Origin: JABCYV01 sp963729325
Lineage (GTDB): Bacteria > Acidobacteriota > Terriglobia > Terriglobales > Acidobacteriaceae
Assembly (NCBI GenBank): GCA_963729325.1
Contig: CAVSNS010000042.1
Span: 1-64,000 of the forward strand
DNA: 64,000 nt
Direction of reading: 5' to 3'
The position numbers and the translations under genes are program-made. Of the stretch, positions 56,005 to 64,000 are shown one piece after another; position 1 is the first letter of the stretch; each line of letters starts with the position of its first letter. The notes below the pieces were generated by a model. That model had not been told where the DNA came from, did not search any database, and worked only from the letters and a program-made list of their open reading frames with translations.

Positions 56005-57185
56005 CTAACTCCCTTCGTGCAGGTTTGAGATGAGAAGCAGTGCGAGATCTGTCCCCGTCGGCGGGCCGCATTCAGTCTTCGTTTGCCGTTCGATGGTGAA
56101 TACCAAGTCCATCGCCTGCTCGACTAAGTTCGGATTCTGCCGAATGCCCTTTCCGTTATCTTCGGTTTCATTTCGTTCCAACGAGTGAGGAGATCGGGCT
56201 GCTGATTTGTATCTGCAGTAGCCCCCTTAGATCCGTCCCCAGGAGCGCACGACTTGAGCCGCTTGCCCGCTGTGTTGAATGCATCGATCACAATTCGACC
56301 ACGCTCCGTGGCTGATATCTGCCGCCGGAACGGATCCATTTGCAGCACCAGGGTAGTAGTTTTGAGCAGGTCAGCGCTTTGCGCATCGTTAGGATCAGCG
56401 GAGACTGCAGACTCCAGATAAGTCTTCGCTAACTTGTACCTGCCAAGCTCAAATGCCGCGCGTCCGGCCGCGGCCATCACGGCCGCGTTCTTTGGATTGA
56501 GCTTGAGACTCCGGTGGTACTCCGCGAGCGCGCGGTCATAGTCCTCGGCCTGCGCAAACAGATCGCCCACCCTTGCCAGCAGCGCCGGCTCGTCGGGCAG
56601 ATCGGCTGCTAGCGCGATTAACTCAGCCTGTGCTTGGGGTCTGGCATTCTCCTTCAGCAGGAATTCAATCAACTCGAAGCGGGCGTTGCGCCGTTTGACG
56701 TCCGGGTCATCGTTCCAGATGGCGTAGATCGCATTGTGGTAGTAGCGTAGGGCGTTGTCTCTGTCGCCGTTACGGGCAAGGATACGGGCCAACTCGAGAT
56801 TCACCGTCCCATTTTCTGGTTGCCGCTCCCAGAGGCTGAGCAAATAAGAATAAGCTTCATTGGTTCGTTGGAGTCCGAGCAGCGCTTCGGCGAGATTGAG
56901 CTGGTAGGAGTAATTATCGCGTGAGTAAAGCAGTGCATTGCGAAACTCTGCGACCGCTGCTTCAAAGCGCCGCGCTTTCAAGTCTGCAGTCCCGCGCGCA
57001 AACCACCTGTTTCCAAGGAATTGCTGCTGCGCATAGTAAATGCGGGACAAGCCTGTTACTGCCAGGAAAGACAACACTGCTGTCAGCGACAGTAAAGCCA
57101 GGATGACCGGCTCATGCGCGAAGTACGACGGAGGACCTTGAGCCTGGTTGCGGGCCGCGACAGTCTCTCCTTGTGCTTCGAGCAT
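56005..57185 (-). CDS. Membrane-anchored TPR protein, one frameshift
   Basis: About 393 residues with an N-terminal membrane helix (ILALLSLTAVLSFLAVTGLS) and a row of TPR units: WFARGTADLKARRFEAAVAE, NYSYQLNLAEALLGLQRTNE, NGTVNLELARILARNGDRDN, PALLARVGDLFAQAEDYDRA, AAVMAAAGRAAFELGRYKLA. A shift near 56145 recovers the natural C-terminus NPNLVEQAMDLVFTIERQTK, then PPTGTDLALLLISNLHEGS, ending at 56005. TPR arrays mediate protein contacts; the partner is unknown. The ClC gene starts seven bases downstream. Confidence 0.75.
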
Positions 57186-57397
57186 GACGAACTAGGGCAA
57201 AACTTGAACAGCTCGGCAGTCAGCGCGGGCCGTTTTTATTTAGCATATCCTCTTTGGTCCCGGAGTACGAAGTGGGTCGCCTGGCTTGCAGCTTCTCACT
57301 CCGGCCATGAGTGTGCGCGGAATAAATCTGAGCCGGCGGAATTCATCGATATTTCACACAGAATCAACAATCCAGAAACCTTGACCGCGTACACTCT

Positions 57398-57604
57398 GTG
57401 CGAGAGAGGACGCTGGTGTTTGATCCAACCGAAGAACAGCCGCGAGGTTTTTCTGGCCGCCCTTTGGCCGCTCTTCTGTTTGCGATAGGAACCGGCTGCT
57501 CGGCATATTACGTGGGCTCATGGATGCGCAGTGATCTAGCTGGTTGTCTCTTTCTTGCGATCATCATGTTGGTCCCAGCCCACCTTTGGAACCGGCGCGT
57601 CTGA
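57398..57604 (+). CDS. Small membrane protein, uncertain
   Basis: A 68-codon frame from GTG 57398 (or GTG 57416, which has GAGAGGA upstream). The product carries two hydrophobic segments, PLAALLFAIGTGCSAYYVGS and DLAGCLFLAIIMLVPAHLW, ending in basic RRV. No family recognised. Codon use and the clean two-helix pattern suggest coding, but there is no independent support. Confidence 0.45.
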   Translation: MRERTLVFDPTEEQPRGFSGRPLAALLFAIGTGCSAYYVGSWMRSDLAGCLFLAIIMLVPAHLWNRRV

Positions 57605-57763
57605 GATCTTGCGGTTATACGCTTTCAGCGTTCCTAAGGACTTCAATGTAGGAGCTAAACCGTTTGCCTACAGCGGTAAACTCAAAAGTACAATTCTTTT
57701 CGAAAGGCTCTTGCCATTCTTGCGTCCATGCGTGACACTATTCCTCGCAGAGGTGGTACCCCC

Positions 57764-57940
57764 ATGAGCCTTCGCCTGATTTTCTGGACTCTGTGTATGG
57801 CCTATGCCTGCTTTTTGTTGGCGGGCACTAAAGGTTCTTTCTCACCCGGCATCGCGGTCACTGCGGCAATTCTTGGAGCGATGATGGGATTTGCCCTAGG
57901 GGTCGTCTTCGCAAACAGGGCGCACCGCCGACACAACTGA
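57764..57940 (+). CDS. Small two-helix membrane protein (58 aa)
   Basis: ATG 57764 has GAGGTGG at a good distance upstream. The product is MSLRLIFWTLCMAYACFLLA, then a polar turn GTKGSFSPG, a second helix IAVTAAILGAMMGFALGVVF and a basic tail ANRAHRRHN, so both ends are probably cytoplasmic. No named family. It is followed at 80 bases by another small gene in the same direction. Confidence 0.6.
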   Translation: MSLRLIFWTLCMAYACFLLAGTKGSFSPGIAVTAAILGAMMGFALGVVFANRAHRRHN

Positions 57941-58019
57941 GGCTGACGCCGCATTCTTACTCAAGCTTCAGGACCATCATCTCTACACAAACTGCAGAAC
58001 CCATCATCGGAGGGCGAGC

Positions 58020-58217
58020 ATGAAAGATAAGATAGACAAAGATGACAACGTAATCGTGAAAGACGCCCTGGTATCACTTTCTTTTCATCCCCGTGAGCTG
58101 AAATCCGCATCCATCCGGCAAGAGCGCCAATCAGAACAATCGCGACTGGAAAAACTAAAAGTTCGTCTTCGGGAGAGGATGCAAGCCGAAGGACGAAGCG
58201 CGCCCGAAGCCGCCTAA
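58020..58217 (+). CDS. Small soluble charged protein (65 aa)
   Basis: ATG 58020 is preceded by GGAGGG. The protein is very rich in Lys, Asp, Glu and Arg: MKDKIDKDDNVIVKDALVSL, RQERQSEQSRLEKLKVRLRE, and probably forms one long helix in its second half. No family recognised. A strong hairpin lies 20 bases past the stop. Confidence 0.55.
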   Translation: MKDKIDKDDNVIVKDALVSLSFHPRELKSASIRQERQSEQSRLEKLKVRLRERMQAEGRSAPEAA

Positions 58218-58237
58218 CGCTGCCTAACCAGTTCTGA

Positions 58238-58267
58238 GCGCCTCCCAAAATTACATTTGGGAGGCGC
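58238..58267. terminator. Strong 12-bp hairpin
   Basis: GCGCCTCCCAAA (58238-58249), six-base loop, TTTGGGAGGCGC (58256-58267), a perfect stem with no T-run afterwards. It probably ends the small-gene transcript or stabilises its 3' end. Confidence 0.6.
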
Positions 58268-58358
58268 CTAATCCTCCAACAGGTCCTCGCCCACCGACAA
58301 CTTCCGGACATGCCCCTGCGAACGGCTCAGTATGGGGCAACCAATGGCCCCTCGCCAG

Positions 58359-58402
58359 CAACTAAATATTTAGTTGACATTCAACGCTTCATTCCGTCTA
58401 AC
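58359..58402 (+). promoter_or_regulatory. blaI operator and promoter
   Basis: CAACTAAATATTTAGTTG (58359-58376) is a perfect 18-bp palindrome. Its last three bases begin a perfect -35 box TTGACA (58374-58379); 17 bases on is TCTAAC (58397-58402), a 4/6 match to -10. A repressor on the palindrome would block the -35, so this is very likely a BlaI-type operator giving autoregulation. A matching palindrome precedes the degP-like gene. Confidence 0.75.
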
Positions 58403-58419
58403 AAAAGTGAGGAAACAGC

Positions 58420-58804
58420 GTGCCGCGCAGGAAGTCTGAAACGCTCACGGAGGCTGAGTTACGGCTCATGGATGTGCTTTGGCAAAAGGGCGCCGCTAGT
58501 GTCCAGCAAGTCCTCGATGCGCTTACCCAGAAGCCGCCACTGGCCTACAACTCGGTGTTGACGACAATTCGCATCCTTGAAAACAAGGGTTATGTCGAGC
58601 ACGTCAAAGAAGGCCGGGCTCACATTTACCGGCCGATGGTGGAACGTGAACAGGCGACGCGCTCCGAAATTCGTCACCTGGTGAATCGATTTTTTGGTAA
58701 TTCTCACGAATTGCTGGTCTTGAATATCCTTGAAGATCGGGGTCTGGAGGCCAAAGAACTGAAGCGTCTCCGCGCAACTTTTGCAAGCGAAAGAAGAGAA
58801 ATGA
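58420..58804 (+). CDS. BlaI/MecI-family transcriptional repressor, one frameshift
   Basis: A winged-helix repressor of the BlaI family. GTG 58420 follows GTGAGGAAA. Residues 1-75 are the DNA-binding domain: LTEAELRLMDVLWQKGAASV, QQVLDALTQKPPLAYNSVLT, TIRILENKGYVEHVKEGRAH. The dimerisation part reads RSEIRHLVNRFFGNSHELLV. An extra base near 58772 breaks the end; without it the natural tail QLLQAKEEK and a TGA at 58802 appear, overlapping the next ATG. Uncorrected, the gene would be fused in frame to blaR1. Its own operator lies at 58359. Family members are inactivated when the partner BlaR1 is activated. Confidence 0.9.
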
Positions 58805-60215
58805 CGGCAACCGCGCTTAACCTGCAATCGCTGGCTCAGCTCTCCTCGGAGCGAATCCTGAACTCCACGGTTGAAGGGATAGGGATCGCACTGCTTGCGT
58901 GGGTCCTGCTGCGCGCACTCGGCCGGCAAAACTCCGGTACCCGCTTTGCGGTGTGGTTCGCAGCGCTATTGGGGATAGCGGCCCTTCCATTTTTCTACGC
59001 ATGGAATGTCGAGCGGGGCCGGACTGACAAAGCCGTCGGAAATCATAATTCCCAGTTCCTGGGCGCTTTACATATTTGCCGCGTGGTTGCTGATTGCGTC
59101 AGTAGGTCTCATCAGAGTTGGCATTGGCTTCTGGCGCTTGCGCTAGCTGCGCAAAAGCTGCGTGCCAATCGATGTAGCAGCCCTCGATCCTGTCCTGTGG
59201 AAGACATTGGAGGAATTCGATTCGCTAAGAGCGGTCAAAGTTTGTGTGTCGGACCAGGTGAGAGTCCCGACTGCGATCGGCTTTGTGCGGCCGCTAGTTG
59301 TCATCCCGTCGTGGGCGATGCGGGACCTTTCCGTCGCGGAATTGAACGCGATCCTGCTGCATGAATTGGCGCATCTACGGCGCTGGGACGATTGGACAAA
59401 CTTCGTCCAGAAGATTCTTGCCGCAGTCTTTTTCTTTCATCCTGCAGTGTGGTGGATTGAGAAGAAGCTGGCGCTGGAACGCGAGATGGCGTGCGATGAC
59501 CTGGTGCTGGCGAAGACTGCAAGTCCTCGAGCGTATGCGGAGTGTCTGGTTTCGCTGGCCGAGAAGAGCTTGCTGCGGCGAGGACTCTCATTGGCTCAAG
59601 CGGCCGTTGACCGCATGCGACACATCTCTCTTCGAGTATCACAAATTTTGGATGTAAGCCGCCCCAGCGCCACACAGGTGTGGAAACCAGCTCCGGTCTT
59701 GTTGGCGGCAGCCTCCGTCGTCTGCCTAATGGCGTTGTCTTATACGCCGAGGCTGGTGTCGTTCGAGAACGATGCAGTGATGTCATCTCCGTTGGCGGCC
59801 AACTCGGTCGGACCCAGCAGGCTTGACGTAAGTCATGTAGCCGACCAAGGTCTTCACATCATCCAGGCGAAACTTGAGCTCAGACCGGAAGCATCCGTTC
59901 CCGTGGGCGCAAGATCTGTTGTTTCAGGATCTGTTGCCCGGAGATCTCTGGTCCCAAGAATGAACAAGCCCGCTGTTATCGCGGCCCAGGCCGGGCCGCC
60001 ACCAGCGGAGGATCCGATGCCGGTCCGCAGCGCGAGTGCGGCGCGGAGCCGTCACTCCGCAGATTCTGGTTGTCGTGATGCGAACCGAGTTTGTGCAAAC
60101 TCGACAATCCGAGACGTCGGGTGCGGTGGTTTGGAATCTGTGTGTGTGGCGAGTAACTGTAATCGGTCCGGTACAGAATCGGACAGGGCAGGAAACTATC
60201 GCCAAGTCGATTTAG
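58801..60215 (+). CDS. BlaR1/MecR1-type M56 zinc metalloprotease, interrupted
   Basis: An integral membrane protease that relieves BlaI repression. N-terminal helices include EGIGIALLAWVLLRALG and RFAVWFAALLGIAALPFFYA. A shift near 59040 joins ALYIFAAWLLIASVGLI; an in-frame TAG lies at 59144. The M56 domain is intact: RVPTAIGFVRPLVVIPSWAM, zinc motif NAILLHELAHLRRWDDWTN, FFHPAVWWIEKKLALEREMA followed by CDDLVL. A further membrane helix APVLLAAASVVCLMALSYTP leads to a C-terminal part of about 150 residues, ending after a shift near 60055 in VVWNLCVWRVTVIGPV. There is no penicillin-binding domain, so the signal is not a beta-lactam bound in the usual way. The start overlaps blaI. Confidence 0.85.
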
Positions 60216-60231
60216 TTTTTTTTGCTATCAA

Positions 60232-60250
60232 CAACTAATATAATTAGTTG
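60232..60250 (+). promoter_or_regulatory. BlaI-type operator with -10 box of the degP-like gene
   Basis: CAACTAAT-ATA-ATTAGTTG (60232-60250), arms perfect, matching the blaI operator at 58359 in CAACTAA...TTAGTTG. A perfect TATAAT (60239-60244) lies inside it, so a bound repressor would block the polymerase. The -35 region is a weak T-run. The start codon of the protease is 30 bases downstream. Confidence 0.75.
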
Positions 60251-60279
60251 ATTCAATAAACATGGAGAGAGGAAACAAA

Positions 60280-61851
60280 ATGAAAAACTGGATACAAAAC
60301 TGGAAAACAACATTAGGCCGATGTCTGGTCGTGCCGATTCTGGCGGTTGCAATGGTCGGTTCGGTCGTGACCTACGATCTCGTGAAGGCGATGCCAGCGA
60401 AGGCTGCGATGGCTTCGCCCACGCAGACACCGCTCGATAACAACAGTGTGGGGGCGCTTCTTTCGCTCGACCAGGCGATGGAAACGCTGGCCGCGCGCGT
60501 AACCCCCGCAATCGTGAACGTCACCGTGACGTCACGTGCCAAAGCCAACATAGCCGGAGGAGACGCTGATGACATGCAGCAATTCTTTGACCGGCAATTT
60601 GGCCAGCAATTCGGTCCTTTTGGCCACTCCTTCGGACAGATGCAACCGCGGCAGCCGCGTGTGGAACACGGACTGGGCAGCGGAGTGATCATCTCGCCCG
60701 ACGGCTACATCGTGACTAACAACCACGTGGTCGATGGCGCAACGGATGTTCGCGTCACCATGAGCGATCGCAGAATTCTGCCGGCCAAGGTCGTGGGCAC
60801 GGATTCGCTGACCGATCTTGCTGTCATCAAAGTAGATGCCCACAATCTGCCCAACGCGCCCTGGGGTGACTCGACGAAACTGCACCCGGGACAGACTGTT
60901 CTGGCATTCGGCAACCCGTTCGGCTTCCGCTTCACAGTGACACGCGGCATCGTCAGCGCGCTGAACCGTCCCAATCCAGCCTCGGACGATGCCCGCAAGC
61001 CGGGCGAGTTCATTCAGACGGATGCTGCAATCAATCCCGGCAACTCAGGCGGTCCGCTGGTGAACGCGCGCGGTGAAGTGGTTGGGATCAATACATTTCT
61101 GATCTCGCCTTCGGGATCGTTTTCGGGCATGGGATTTGCCATTCCCACGCAGATCGTGCGGCCTACGGTGGAAAAGCTCATCCAGTTCGGAAAGGTGACA
61201 CATGGCTACATGGGAATCGGAATATCCGATGTAACTCCGGACAATTCGAAGTTCTTCCACATGACCAGCGCTGTCGGCGCGGTGGTGACCCAAGTCGAGG
61301 CTGACTCGCCAGGAGCCAAGGCGGGTTTGAAGGTCGGTGATGTTATCACCCAGGTCGATGGACACGAAGTCAGCGACGCGGGTGAACTCCAGGTGGAAGT
61401 TGGAGAGAAGAACCCGGGCACGACCGTCCATCTTCAGGTGATGCGCGATGGCAAAAGCGTTGCCGTGCCAGTCACTCTGGAAGCCATGGGAAGCCGTGAC
61501 CGGTCAGGCAAAGAAAGCGCGGACGCTGGGCAGGGCAAGCCGCGTTGGGGAATCGGCTTGGCTGATCTCAGTCCGGAAATGCGCCAGCAATTGCGAGCAC
61601 CGAGCGATCTGCGTGGAGCGGTGATTCAGCGCGTGCTGCCGGGCAGCCCTGCTGACAACGCAGGATTGCAATCCGGCGACGTGATCGTGGAAGTCGATCG
61701 CAAGCCGGTGCAGAACTCGGCCGACGTTCAAAAAGCGCTGAGCAGCATTCCGAAAGGAGAGGACGCGCTGGTGCTAGTCTGGTCGAACGGTGGCAGCACC
61801 TTCCGCGTGCTGCACTCTGCGCAGGAAAACGGCGAGGATAGTGGTCTGTAA
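60280..61851 (+). CDS. HtrA/DegP-type periplasmic serine protease Do
   Basis: A 523-residue protease-chaperone. ATG 60280 follows GAGAGGAA and precedes a membrane anchor or signal (RCLVVPILAVAMVGSVVTYD). The trypsin-like domain has its triad in VTNNHVVDGATD (His), DSLTDLAVIKVD (Asp) and AAINPGNSGGPLVNARGEVV (Ser). Two PDZ domains follow: GYMGIGISDVTPD with VEADSPGAKAGLKVGDVITQ, and RVLPGSPADNAGLQSGDVIV. A Gln/Phe-rich loop (QQFFDRQFGQQFGPFGHSFG) lies near residue 100. DegP proteins degrade misfolded envelope proteins. The BlaI-type palindrome at 60232 and the adjoining blaI-blaR1 indicate control by that pair. Confidence 0.95.
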   Translation: MKNWIQNWKTTLGRCLVVPILAVAMVGSVVTYDLVKAMPAKAAMASPTQTPLDNNSVGALLSLDQAMETLAARVTPAIVNVTVTSRAKANIAGGDADDMQQFFDRQFGQQFGPFGHSFGQMQPRQPRVEHGLGSGVIISPDGYIVTNNHVVDGATDVRVTMSDRRILPAKVVGTDSLTDLAVIKVDAHNLPNAPWGDSTKLHPGQTVLAFGNPFGFRFTVTRGIVSALNRPNPASDDARKPGEFIQTDAAINPGNSGGPLVNARGEVVGINTFLISPSGSFSGMGFAIPTQIVRPTVEKLIQFGKVTHGYMGIGISDVTPDNSKFFHMTSAVGAVVTQVEADSPGAKAGLKVGDVITQVDGHEVSDAGELQVEVGEKNPGTTVHLQVMRDGKSVAVPVTLEAMGSRDRSGKESADAGQGKPRWGIGLADLSPEMRQQLRAPSDLRGAVIQRVLPGSPADNAGLQSGDVIVEVDRKPVQNSADVQKALSSIPKGEDALVLVWSNGGSTFRVLHSAQENGEDSGL

Positions 61852-61868
61852 TTAGTGGCAACCTAAAG

Positions 61869-61897
61869 GGGGCGGGCATTCGCAAGGCGCCCGTCCC
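61869..61897. terminator. Hairpin between degP-like gene and glmS
   Basis: GGGGCGGGC (61869-61877) pairs with GCCCGTCCC (61889-61897) with one mismatch, followed by TTCACTTCTTT. It lies between the two convergent genes and probably ends the protease transcript. Confidence 0.6.
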
Positions 61898-61950
61898 TTC
61901 ACTTCTTTAGCCAAGCCCCGCCCGAGAAAGTGGCTCTTCTCTACAGCGCG

Positions 61951-63825
61951 CTATTCTACGGTCACCGACTTGGCCAGATTCCTGGGTTGGTCCACATCGC
62001 ACCCCCGCCGCACCGCAATGTGGTAGGCCAATAACTGCAGCGGCACTATTTCGAGGATCGGGGACAACTCCTCCGGCGCGGCTGGGACGTAGAGCACGTG
62101 ATCGGCAGCTTCTTTGATATCCTCATCGCCTTCGGTGGCCAACGCGATCACCTGTCCGGAGCGGGCTTTCACTTCCTTCAAGTTCGAGATGGTCTTTTCG
62201 TAACGCACCATCGACAGCTCATTCTTGGGGTCACGAGTCGCGATAATGACGACCGGGAGGTTCTCGTCGATCAGTGCGTTGGGGCCATGCTTCATCTCGC
62301 CCGCAGGATATCCCTCCGCATGGATGTAGGAAATCTCCTTCAGTTTTAGCGCGCCTTCGAGCGCAATAGGGTAATGGATACCACGTCCTAGAAAAAGGAA
62401 ATCCTGCGCGCGCACGTATTCTTTGGCCAAATCTTCGCATTCTTGTTCACGGGTGAGGAGGTGCTCGAGTTTGCCCGGTAGGCGCGTCAGTTCCTGCATA
62501 GCTTCCGTAGCTTGTTCTTTGCTCGTGGTACCGCGCACTTGCGCCATGTACAGCGCGAACAGATAGAGGGCAGTGAGTTGGGCGGTAAAAGCCTTGGTGG
62601 AAGCTACGCCGATTTCCGGACCAGCGTGCGTGTAAATCGTTCCCGCGGCTTCGCGCGTGATCATGGAGCCGACCACATTGCAGATGGCTAGAGTCTTCGA
62701 TCCTTTGGATTTGGCCTCGCGCTGGGCCGCGATGGTGTCGGCGGTTTCTCCCGACTGCGAAATCAGCACGGTAATGGTATCCGGTGGAATAATGGGATCG
62801 CGATAACGCCATTCACTGGCGTAATCGACTTCGACGGGAATTCGCGCCAGGCGTTCGATCATGAATTTGCCAGCCTGGGCCGCATGCCAACTGGTTCCGC
62901 AGGCTGCGATATTGATCTTCCTGGCGGCCTTTAATTCCGCTTCGCTGATCTCCATTTCGTCGAGGAAAACGTGGCCGGTTTCCTGCGAGATGCGTCCCAG
63001 AGTGGTGTCGCGGACGGCGCGCGGCTGCTCGTAAATTTCCTTGAGCATGAAATGCTTGAACCCGCCTTTTTCCGCCATGATGGGGTCCCAGGTGACATGC
63101 TGGACTTGGCGGACGATGGGCTGCCCATTGAAGTCCATGAGCTGTACGCCTTCCGGCGAAATCACGGCCAGATCGCCGTCGGCGAGAAAAAACAGATCGC
63201 GGGTGTGATACAGAATGGCGGGCACGTCAGAAGCTACAAAGTACTCATCTTTGCCCAGCCCGATCACTGCGGGCGGGCCGTTGCGAGCGGCGACGATCTT
63301 GTCCGGCGCATCCACCGCGATCACCGCCAACGCAAACACGCCCGTTAATTGTCCGACGGTCTTGCGGACGGCCTCTTCGAGAGACGGACGATGGCCGTTA
63401 TCAGTCTTGAGGTAATACTTCTCCACCAGGTGGGCGATGACTTCGGTATCGGTTTCGGTGGTGAATTTGTGCCCTTCTTCGATCAACTTCTTCTTCAGCG
63501 TGACGTAGTTTTCGATGATGCCGTTGTGCACCACGACAATACGCCCCGTACAATCTCGATGCGGATGGGCGTTCTCTTCCGTAGGACGGCCGTGCGTGGC
63601 CCAGCGGGTATGACCGATTCCGTAGGTGCCATCCAGGGGCTTGAGACGAATTACTTCTTCCAGGTTACGCAGCTTGCCCTCGGCCCGGCGAATCTGCAGG
63701 CCGTCTCCGTTGCCGCAGACCGCGATGCCAGCGGAGTCATAGCCGCGATACTCCAGCCGCCTCAACCCGTCAATAATGACGGGTACGACGCGCTTCTTGC
63801 CAACGTATCCCACGATACCGCACAT
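61951..63825 (-). CDS. glmS: Glutamine-fructose-6-phosphate aminotransferase (isomerising)
   Basis: Makes glucosamine-6-phosphate for peptidoglycan and lipid A. ATG 63825 is chosen because it places the catalytic Cys at position 2 (MCGIVGYVGKK, mature Cys1) and has AGGAG upstream; the frame is open for 18 more codons with no support. The glutaminase domain has GHTRWATHGRPTEENAHPH and VVHNGIIENY. Two SIS domains follow: ACGTSWHAAQAGKFMIERLA, ISQSGETADTIAAQREAKSK, FLGRGIHYPIALEGALKLKE and EGYPAGEMKHGPNALIDENL, ending NLAKSVTVE, the usual C-terminus. 624 residues, intact. No glmS ribozyme is evident upstream. Confidence 0.97.
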   Translation of the reverse strand: MCGIVGYVGKKRVVPVIIDGLRRLEYRGYDSAGIAVCGNGDGLQIRRAEGKLRNLEEVIRLKPLDGTYGIGHTRWATHGRPTEENAHPHRDCTGRIVVVHNGIIENYVTLKKKLIEEGHKFTTETDTEVIAHLVEKYYLKTDNGHRPSLEEAVRKTVGQLTGVFALAVIAVDAPDKIVAARNGPPAVIGLGKDEYFVASDVPAILYHTRDLFFLADGDLAVISPEGVQLMDFNGQPIVRQVQHVTWDPIMAEKGGFKHFMLKEIYEQPRAVRDTTLGRISQETGHVFLDEMEISEAELKAARKINIAACGTSWHAAQAGKFMIERLARIPVEVDYASEWRYRDPIIPPDTITVLISQSGETADTIAAQREAKSKGSKTLAICNVVGSMITREAAGTIYTHAGPEIGVASTKAFTAQLTALYLFALYMAQVRGTTSKEQATEAMQELTRLPGKLEHLLTREQECEDLAKEYVRAQDFLFLGRGIHYPIALEGALKLKEISYIHAEGYPAGEMKHGPNALIDENLPVVIIATRDPKNELSMVRYEKTISNLKEVKARSGQVIALATEGDEDIKEAADHVLYVPAAPEELSPILEIVPLQLLAYHIAVRRGCDVDQPRNLAKSVTVE

Positions 63826-63918
63826 GCAATTAACTCCTGGTTTCGGCGGGGAAGACCGCAATCTAAAATCGGACGCCATCTGCAGAGCAGCGGCCCTACT
63901 CGCTCGGCGGTGGATCGG

Positions 63919-64000
63919 TCATTCATCGAGGGAGACTCGACACTCTTCAATCACCGGATTGGTAAGGACTTCGTGGGCGATACGCGTCACTTCCGCCTCC
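63919..64000 (-). CDS. purS: PurS subunit of FGAM synthetase, C-terminal end (partial)
   Basis: The minus strand reads EAEVTRIAHEVLTNPVIEEC then RVSLDE and a stop at 63919. The ending NPVIExxxV is the characteristic C-terminus of PurS, the small subunit of phosphoribosylformylglycinamidine synthase in purine synthesis. Only about 26 residues are inside the window; the start lies beyond 64000. It is upstream of glmS on the same strand. Confidence 0.65.
   Translation of the reverse strand, partial: EAEVTRIAHEVLTNPVIEECRVSLDE

Noticed and set aside
58420..59364. BlaI-BlaR1 fusion protein read in one frame
   Set aside because: Removing one base near 58772 gives the natural BlaI tail and a stop overlapping an ATG, the usual arrangement; the fusion is better explained as an indel.
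63826..63918. glmS ribozyme upstream of glmS
   Set aside because: The gap to purS is only 93 bases and shows no recognisable ribozyme core.
1..64000. tRNA, rRNA, CRISPR array, insertion sequence or prophage
   Set aside because: I looked for typical T-loop and terminal CCA patterns, regularly spaced repeats and transposase or integrase motifs and found none I could support.

Overview
The window comes from a Gram-negative, moderately GC-rich bacterium. It encodes lipid A and lipoprotein biosynthesis (LpxL-like, LpxD, Lnt), TonB-type proteins and an HtrA/DegP protease. The gene mix (homodimeric pyruvate dehydrogenase with a two-lipoyl E2, a large mcp-cheWRABYX cluster, BlaI/BlaR1-type regulators, receiver-TonB hybrids, Ku, dispersed GTCATCCTGAGCG-type repeats) looks most like Acidobacteriota. 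That placement is inference from gene content; there is no rRNA in the window. I saw no tRNA, rRNA, CRISPR array, insertion sequence or prophage.

Layout. 0-5 kb: a SYLF lipid-binding protein, an LpxL-like acyltransferase, a heavily eroded Sel1-repeat gene and lpxD, all interrupted by indels. 4.7-8.7 kb: a tight row of an unknown P-loop protein, lnt, prfB (with its programmed +1 frameshift) and a cation transporter. 8.8-21 kb: housekeeping and mixed genes (CoA-binding protein, PP2C phosphatase, rarA, SpoU methyltransferase, Sua5/YrdC, YdcF, DinB-like, cyclase, DUF92, Ku, beta-propeller lipoprotein). 21.3-29.5 kb: an operon on the minus strand, mcp-cheW-cheR-cheA-cheB-cheY-cheX, with a small TonB-domain gene beside it. 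29.8-37.3 kb: a plus-strand signalling block with a multi-PAS histidine kinase, a receiver, an NtrC-type sigma54 activator, then a PilZ-like protein, two unknown signalling proteins and a second CheR; a candidate sigma54 promoter with paired TGAGACAG sites lies between the two halves. 37.4-43.7 kb: a Phd/PIN toxin-antitoxin pair, uvrB and two tandem receiver-TonB hybrid genes. 43.8-57.2 kb: MscS channel, the pyruvate dehydrogenase genes (aceE, aceF, a SnoaL-like gene, lpd), Dps, a LolA-like protein, a ClC channel and a TPR protein. 57.4-64 kb: small membrane proteins, blaI-blaR1, an HtrA/DegP protease, glmS and the end of purS.

The most interesting system is the blaI-blaR1-degP module. Near-identical palindromes (CAACTAA...TTAGTTG) overlap the blaI -35 box and contain a perfect TATAAT in front of the degP-like gene. 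This suggests a proteolytically relieved repressor controlling a periplasmic protease rather than a beta-lactamase. Second are the two receiver-TonB fusions. Third is the predicted sigma54 circuit at 34.0-34.2 kb.

Many conserved genes here carry single-base frameshifts (SYLF, lpxL, lpxD, aceE, aceF, dps, mscS, clc, blaI and others). At least the aceE and dps ones sit in homopolymers and the reading frame resumes perfectly, so most are probably sequence errors. Such genes are annotated over their full reconstructed span. The Sel1 region at 2.4-3.2 kb is far more damaged and is treated as a pseudogene.
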